A stretch of 64,000 bases of DNA, from contig CM043969.1 of NCBI GenBank assembly GCA_014529385.2, forward strand, positions 31,722,446-31,786,445, in the 5' to 3' direction. The stretch comes from Adiantum capillus-veneris. Lineage: Eukaryota; Streptophyta; Polypodiopsida; Polypodiales; Pteridaceae. Within the stretch, counting starts at the first letter, position 1. Every line of letters starts with the position of its first letter. The notes under the pieces are model-generated. The model worked only from the letters and a program-made list of their open reading frames with translations. It was not told the origin of the DNA and searched no databases. Both the position numbers and the translations under genes were made by a program. This document shows, in pieces, positions 56,831 to 64,000 of the stretch.

Positions 56831-58346
<1,516 letters not shown>

Positions 58347-58351
58347 TTCGG
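58347..58351. repeat. Target-site duplication TTCGG, left copy
   Basis: TTCGG recurs at 61769-61773 and brackets the short copia derivative. Confidence 0.93.
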
Positions 58352-58542
58352 TGAAGGGGATCGGGAAGCACCACAGACGGAGAGTGTGAGAGAGAGAAGG
58401 AGATACACGACACAGATATGGGTGGGGAGACTCAAAAGAGTGAGCAGCCCTCTATACACTTATGCTATGTATAAGGTATACAAGTCAGTGGGCGCCCAGA
58501 CTCTGGGCGGCCGGGCAAGGCACAGACGCCTATACCCCAACA
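58352..58542 (-). repeat. 3' LTR of the copia derivative (191 bp)
   Basis: On the plus strand it starts TGAAGGGGATCGG and ends TATACCCCAACA. The partner at 61578-61768 has the same length with 5 substitutions. CTCTGGGCGGCCGGGC near 58500-58515 and a GCATAAGTGTATAG-like segment on the minus strand are shared. Confidence 0.93.
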
Positions 58543-58560
58543 ACCTCCCACTTAAAGGCG
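58543..58560 (-). other. Polypurine tract of the copia derivative
   Basis: On the minus strand, CCTTTAAGTGGGAGGTT lies directly before the 3' LTR. Copia elements of plants often have this G/A-rich AAGTGGGAG type of tract. Confidence 0.75.
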
Positions 58561-58621
58561 ACTGTGCCTTTAAACAAGGGAACCTAGTCTAAAGACTACA
58601 AAAGGCGAGAGAAAATCTCTC

Positions 58622-60451
58622 TCAACCGATGCCCACTGGCTGACTGTGATCGTGTGCATCCGACTGTCCTGCTCCCGTGTAAGTCCATACACCACCAGAC
58701 ATACCACACACGTACTGCAAGTATGTACGCAATATCTGCATATCTCCCTCGTGCACTCTGCCATCATCAGTCAACAAACGACTGACAACCCCAACTGAAA
58801 ATGCTCCCATTGCAGCTACGATATCTGGTCTCAAGATCAGCATCTCATACATGAGACCACCGAATGCCGATGCAATGCTAGCGGGCCCTGCTAGCTCTAC
58901 GGAGCATGCATCAACATATATATCCCTGGCAATAGGCATCTCTGACTGACAAGGCGTGTCAGCCACATGCATCTCCTGACTGTCCGCAAAAGACGCATCA
59001 ACCTGTCGTGCAACCTCACAGCAAACGAGCTGCTCTAGGTGTCTGCTGGAAGACATATCCTGCAAAACTATATCCCCATGCTCACTGTCGAGCATACAAA
59101 GGAATGATTGCATAATCGGTGACGTCTCAGCCTCCTCTGCAATCATCCACTGCAAACATGACCACTCAATCTGCTGTGACTCACTAGAGCTCTCATGCTC
59201 TAACTCCGTATGCATAGACTCTTGCACAACGTCCTCCTGTCGTGACTCACTAGAGCAAGACCGCTCTACCTGTCTATCCTCCATAGAAGTATCTCGCACA
59301 ACTGACTCTCTGCTTTGCTCAGTCACTAGCAAAGCATGCATGTCTGACTCTGTCACCTCTCTGTGTGACTGCTCAAGTCGTGCCCCAACTGTGTGCACAA
59401 CGAGCTCACTACTCTGCACTCCATGCAAAGTACCCTGCAACCCATGAGCAAAAGAGACTCGCATGCTCTCTCGCTCTCTACCTGACTGCATGATCACAGA
59501 GACAACACCGTCTCTCCCGTGATCCACATGCAATGGGTAACCTGTACCACTCCTGGCACCTCTCGCAATCACTAGCAAACCCAAATGCATCACAAAATCT
59601 CGCTCTCGTAGAGAAATCTGACATCCACAATCTCTAAGCTGACCAATCGAGATCAAACTCACTGTCAAATCTGGTACATAGCGCACATGTCGTAACAAGT
59701 AAGATGCACCACTCGGTAATGACAGTCTCACATCTCCTGCACCTGCTATCGCATGCACCGATCCATCGGTCAAACATACACTGCCAAGCATCCCGCTAGA
59801 ATAGCTACAAAACCATGCACGATGCGGCGTGACATGAAACATAGCATCTGCGTCTAGCAACCATTGCAAAGGGAGTGCACTATCCACATGTATAGCATCT
59901 CCTGCATAGCTCGAGGTAAAAGTGACATCCCCGTCACTAGTATACTCCGACACTACATCTGCCTCAACTGTCAAAGGAACTGAGTCCATGGCATCACTAC
60001 ATACATCTCCGAGACTGCCATGTCTCCTACGATGTCGCATACGACGAAAACAACGCCGTCTAACGTGTCCAGAATGACCAGAATACCAACATGTCACCAT
60101 TCGGCGTGCTCGTGAATGTACATGTCTCACACGAGTCCGTGATGACTCAGATCTATCATACATATCATGTAATCTGTGCCAAAGTGCTCTCGAAGTAGTC
60201 TCATACATAACAAGAGCATATACAGATTCCGCAAGGTGCAAAAAGAGTGTAGATAGTGCCATCTCCTCTAGCTCTTGCCACTGATCGTCAGACATGTTTG
60301 AAGGTCTACCTGCATCACCACTCAATGGTCGATGCAACCCTCGTTGTGTCAATGCATCAAGCATACACTCTCTCCATGCTGCAAAGTCTGACCCATCAAA
60401 CATGCACATTTCGGAGAGATCATAATCTGAGCGATCATCTGTCTCTGCCAT
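58622..60451 (-). CDS. 609-residue gag / protease-like / RT-end fusion protein
   Basis: The chosen start is ATG at 60451 (MAETDDRSDYDLSEMCMF). The frame is open 55 codons further up, but that part is hydrophobic and unlike gag. The N-terminus has the copia gag pattern FDGSDFAAWRECMLDAL ... LWHRLHDMYDRSE. The middle of gag is missing, and a knuckle CWYSGHSGHVRRRC follows, in which the second Cys is Ser (about 60060-60100). The protease-like region WLLDADAMFHVTP (about 59821-59862) has D-A-D in place of D-S/T-G, then VRYVPDLTVSLISIGQL as in copia proteases. An acidic Ser/Glu-rich region follows. The last 80 residues (GGLMYEMLILRPDIVAAMG...GVVSRLL) match the RT C-terminus before RNase H. It is one intact frame despite several internal deletions. 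Catalysis is unlikely, and RNA binding or particle assembly is possible. Confidence 0.8.
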   Translation of the reverse strand: MAETDDRSDYDLSEMCMFDGSDFAAWRECMLDALTQRGLHRPLSGDAGRPSNMSDDQWQELEEMALSTLFLHLAESVYALVMYETTSRALWHRLHDMYDRSESSRTRVRHVHSRARRMVTCWYSGHSGHVRRRCFRRMRHRRRHGSLGDVCSDAMDSVPLTVEADVVSEYTSDGDVTFTSSYAGDAIHVDSALPLQWLLDADAMFHVTPHRAWFCSYSSGMLGSVCLTDGSVHAIAGAGDVRLSLPSGASYLLRHVRYVPDLTVSLISIGQLRDCGCQISLRERDFVMHLGLLVIARGARSGTGYPLHVDHGRDGVVSVIMQSGRERESMRVSFAHGLQGTLHGVQSSELVVHTVGARLEQSHREVTESDMHALLVTEQSRESVVRDTSMEDRQVERSCSSESRQEDVVQESMHTELEHESSSESQQIEWSCLQWMIAEEAETSPIMQSFLCMLDSEHGDIVLQDMSSSRHLEQLVCCEVARQVDASFADSQEMHVADTPCQSEMPIARDIYVDACSVELAGPASIASAFGGLMYEMLILRPDIVAAMGAFSVGVVSRLLTDDGRVHEGDMQILRTYLQYVCGMSGGVWTYTGAGQSDAHDHSQPVGIG

Positions 60452-61563
60452 GAGCACAATGTAGCAAACTAGAAAGCAAAACCACCTCACCAACAACACC
60501 TGGAAACTGTCTACAAATATGGCCAGAAACACAATGTAAAACCTGTGAGACACACTCCAAAATAGAGCTCCCGCAATGTCAATACAAGCCTCACCTGCTC
60601 TAGTATCACACTGCAATCTGTGAGCTAATCACCAAGCCCACACTGTGCGGTATCGATGCATACACACGCACAAATCTCCCACCTGCAAAGAACACCGCAC
60701 GCAAATGCTGAGTGCAACCTGCAATCTCTACCTAGATCGCATAAATGATACGCATAAAACTCCTGGGAAAATTTCGCCAGAGTTTTGTCAGTAAAACGGC
60801 CACAAAACCAATAACCAAACTGAGTGCACGCTCAAAACCATGAGCAACCAAAGCGCATCAAACCGCACTTCAAATGCATGCACCAATCTCCACACTTTGC
60901 ATACATCATTGCAAACATCTGCAAATCTAGTACACAAATATCTGCTCTACCTGTGACTGCCAAAAAACATGCTCGAGGCATACATTGCCGAGCTCAAAAT
61001 GCAATCACATTAGTCTCCCTGAGCATCAAACCACATAAGGCATACATCGTATCCTCCCACCTGTGAGGAAACTTGCAGCAAATATCACTCTCACATCTGA
61101 GAGAAAACCATGTGTGAAATCCTCGACACACAATAAACAATTGCTGCAGCAAAAAATTCAGCGTTCAGAATTTTAAAATTCTGATATGATGAGCGCGTCC
61201 GGAGCATGCCAAAACCCCAAGGTAGACTCTTGGATTACATGTATCCGAGTCCGAGTGTGCAAAATATGCCAAAAACCTCCGTTTCGACCCAAAAACGCAG
61301 CATAAACTGCCAAAAGAGGGCTGAAAAATGCAGCTCCTCAACCGTAGCTTGAATGAAGTTTTTGATGGCTCGAATGGCTTCGAAAGGGGGGTAAAACGGC
61401 AGGACACTTGCAGGAAACACTCTCGGAAAACTGAATTTGCCGATGCCGAAGTCGAAACCCTGTTTGCACTCTTGAAAGTGCGCGCCTGGACGCGATTTCG
61501 GGAATGAAACTGGCTCTCTGCTGTCGTCGTGACTGTGCACACACGCGCTCCCTCCGCACCTAC
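60452..61563 (-). other. 5' leader of the copia derivative
   Basis: About 1.1 kb of leader without a gene. It contains the CCAAAACCCC / GGTAGACTCTTGGAT block (61190-61310) also found in the other copia leader. Overlapping frames at 61165-61641 are non-coding by-products that run into the PBS and LTR. Confidence 0.6.
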
Positions 61564-61575
61564 GCTTTGATACCA
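61564..61575 (-). other. Primer-binding site (initiator tRNA-Met variant)
   Basis: The minus strand reads TGGTATCAAAGC two bases from the 5' LTR. It differs by one base (A for G) from the TGGTATCAGAGC of the gypsy elements in this window. Confidence 0.85.
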
Positions 61576-61577
61576 AT

Positions 61578-61768
61578 TGAAGGGGATCGGGGAGCACCAC
61601 AGACGGAGAGTGAGAGAGAGAGAAGGAGATACACGACACATATATGGGTGGGGAGACTCAAAAGAGTGAGCAGCCCCCTATACACTTATGCTATGTATAA
61701 GGTATACAAGTCAGTGGGCGCCCAGACTCTGGGCGGCCGGGCAAGGCACAGAGGCCTATACCCCAACA
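61578..61768 (-). repeat. 5' LTR of the copia derivative (191 bp)
   Basis: Partner of 58352-58542. Followed by TTCGG at 61769-61773. Confidence 0.93.
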
Positions 61769-61773
61769 TTCGG
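61769..61773. repeat. Target-site duplication TTCGG, right copy
   Basis: Matches 58347-58351. Confidence 0.93.
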
Positions 61774-64000
61774 TAGTTCTCATGCATTCTTTCCCCTCAA
61801 GGCAAAGACCCTAGTTCTCTCCTCTATCATGCTCTCCATTGTTAGCCATAGTCAACAAGATTCTTTGAATGTTTCTACACTTAACTCCATGCATGGTGTT
61901 TCAAGCCCAAAGTAGCTCAGAACCTGCAATCTAGCCAACGTCAAATGTGTGCTCATGTTCTTTGACAATCTCCTGGACTCATTCTATGAAAACACCTTCC
62001 CAAAGCATCAATTTGTGAGCCCTCTATATAGAAGATATCCTGTTTGTAACTTCATCTTTTGTAGTGAGCACATGAAGGCGCTTAGCCAACCAGCCACAAA
62101 ATACATAGGCTTCTTTCCTACATGTCAACCCAGTTAGGGGATGTGGAAACTTTTTCTTATGCTGAAGCACAGACAATCGACCTTTAGAACCTGCACCCCT
62201 CCTGAGTTGGCAAGCCACTGCCTTGTCTAACTTTCATCACATGAAGATCCTACCACATCTCTATCCAATTGGCCCAATTTGTACCATTACTACTTGGACA
62301 ACCTTGTGTATGTGCTCAGTATTAAGACTAATTACTCCAATTAATAGGTTGGTAGCCCCCCACCTCACCAGTTGAGACGTGAAGTACCCCTCATGTGCTA
62401 AGGCTATTGCTTTTATGAGTGGGTTTTCCTTTTGGGGACTTCTCTCTATGCTAACAAATGGCACATCATCGCATCCTCTCTTTCCACTCACCAGATGCTG
62501 AGTTTCTCACACTAGCAAGGCTTTCCACTTTTGTCTTGCAAGATAGTAGTAATGTAGGTTGTAGATGTTTTGCATATAATGTTTGTGAGAGAAAAAATGA
62601 CGTGGACATGCATGTTTAAGATTGTTATAGTCTTAGAAGTATTATTATATAGTGACTTAGGAATCTATTCTATATATTAGTATATATATTCTATATTCTA
62701 TATCTATATATTAAGAAAAGAGGACTTCTCTCCACATGCCTACTTGTGCATGCAACAACCACTGTGCAGAAGTCCTCCGTCACCAGCCAGCCAACCCGCA
62801 TGCACAAGCCACATCAACATACCACACATTTTATTTTGGAACCAAATGGCTTCATCAACTTCTTCCAACATCTTGAGAAGGTTGGCTTGGTCTTGGTGGT
62901 TAGCCACAACTTGATGGGAGGGTGCCCTTTCCAGAATAGGCATTGGGTGTCTACTTGCAACTCAAAAAGAGGAGGAGCCCTCTTCCTCCTCTCTTCCACC
63001 CTACCTGATCCTAAAATTGAGAGAAATTCTCTCTCCCATCTCTTCATCTATCAAATCGATAGCAGCCTTGGCTTAGGCCCCTATCACATATGATCGTCGG
63101 TCATGTGTGAGATGGCACACGTTCTCCACAGCACCCAAGTAGGCTACACATTGAGTGTCCCGTGTTGTCTACAAATACTGTCACACAAGGTGAAATAAGA
63201 GAAGCATTGCATACGGAGTTGCTCCAATTAGCTTCTAGAGTACGTCAGTTGGGCAAGATAGGGTGGGGGTGACCCCTCGGACACAAAAGGAGAGGCATCG
63301 GCCATGATTTAGACATCCATGTTTTCTTGAATCATCAGCGTGACCATCACTCTATGTGGCAATGTCAAAACAAGGCAATTGAGCTGATTGGACTAGCTCA
63401 TCCTACATCACATCCATCCGATCAAGTGTGACATGGGCCTTACTCCCTTCAAGCCTCACTGACATTTTGTATTCCCTCAAGGCTTGATCTCACTCTATGT
63501 TAAGTCCTTCATATATCACTTTGCCGCTAGGTGACCATATAGCCATTGCTTGTTTGCAAGCACACTTGTAAGACTATACATTGAGAGTCATATACTAATT
63601 GCAGGCCATCAATCGCTACCCCTACCCATGCCAAGTGTTGTGGCCAGTAGTGCCTAATTAGAGTTGTGAATGTTAAGTACGCGTCCTTCACCTGTGGGCT
63701 TGTGGGGTCACCAATTGACCTGTGATGGTGAGCAACTTGAACTTATATCTCGCCCCCACCTCCAATCCTCCCATGCCCTCTCAAAGCTACCATACTCTTG
63801 GTCTTAAACTTACTCGCATTTTCTCTACTCTTCAATCTGTTCAAGGAAATATCCTCCCCCATTGCCATCTGATTGAACATCGGAGGACTCACCACAAGAG
63901 CAACAAATTGAAAGGAGTGAATAACAAGGTGGTGGCTTAGATTCTAAGCAAGGTGACTTTGAGCGACACTTAGAATCATGTACATCGAGTCCATCACAAT
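61774..64000. other. Unassigned sequence to the window end
   Basis: Frames of 60-115 codons (61949-62137, 62746-63093, 63722-63940) have no recognisable domain, and none is joined by convincing splice sites. An AT-rich stretch with TATATAT repeats lies at about 62660-62712. I see no LTR pair, RNA gene or host exon. Confidence 0.5.

Larger units (their letters stand above)
58352..61768 (-). mobile_element. Internally deleted Ty1/copia derivative (TR-GAG-like), minus strand
   Basis: A 3417-bp element with 191-bp LTRs at both ends differing at 5 positions, an initiator tRNA-Met-type PBS variant (TGGTATCAAAGC), a polypurine tract and TTCGG duplications. Its single long frame joins gag, a protease-like domain and a short piece from the RT/RNase H junction. 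Integrase and most of RT are missing. It cannot move by itself. It is the youngest element in the window by LTR similarity, though the LTRs are short. Confidence 0.92.

Noticed and set aside
61165-61641. Minus-strand frames of 134-158 codons upstream of the copia derivative frame
   Set aside because: They span leader, PBS and LTR, overlap in different frames and have no domain.
62746-63093. 115-codon frame as a possible host gene
   Set aside because: No recognisable motif, no start context or splice partner; chance open frame is the simpler explanation.

Overview
The window is plant nuclear DNA made almost entirely of retrotransposons and their debris. I found no convincing host gene, tRNA, rRNA or CRISPR array. 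Plant origin rests on chromodomain-bearing Ty3/gypsy elements primed by initiator tRNA-Met, Tat-type gypsy and Ty1/copia remains, an L1-type LINE with a zinc-knuckle ORF1, telo-box motifs and long GA/GT/poly-G microsatellites. The clade is not determined. A reverse transcriptase resembling Penelope-like elements (PLEs) would fit a non-seed plant or conifer better than a typical crop, but that is only a hint.

Layout. (1) 1-18628: an L1-like LINE (ORF1 about 522-1496; ORF2 endonuclease and RT resume at 16373-18628). Its endonuclease region is split by a chromovirus (1840-16367, TSD GTTAG). That element is itself split by a second, oppositely oriented member of the same family (4859-12117, TSD TAAAG), so three layers can be read exactly. 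(2) 18629-25162: an LTR fragment, repetitive spacer, and a complete non-autonomous LTR element on the minus strand (19826-24308, TSD CAAGT). It carries a charged, Asp/His-repeat protein and no pol. (3) 25163-32477: a non-autonomous gypsy derivative with 1.97-kb LTRs (TSD GGCCC). It keeps only a gag remnant and contains a solo LTR (29669-30231, TSD GAAAC). (4) 32483-36300: an LTR fragment, a Pro-rich frame, a MITE-like palindrome and a gypsy RT fossil. (5) 36308-50022: two direct 1.9-kb repeats about 10 kb apart, with a degenerate PLE-like RT (38329-41660, minus), an unassigned zinc-motif frame, an isolated LTR plus PBS, and a 60-bp tandem array between them. (6) 50290-56830: a Tat-type gypsy pol fossil with a second RNase H, abutting a truncated copia element in the opposite orientation. 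(7) 58352-61768: a young, internally deleted copia derivative (191-bp LTRs with 5 differences, TSD TTCGG) that keeps a 609-codon open frame. (8) 61774-64000: unassigned sequence.

The genes do not form a host pathway. The functional logic is parasitic: autonomous chromovirus and copia lineages could have supplied proteins in trans to the non-autonomous elements, which share their primer-binding sites, leaders and LTR termini. Boundaries supported by matching 5-bp target duplications are the firmest results. Functional names for degenerate frames come from motifs read by eye.
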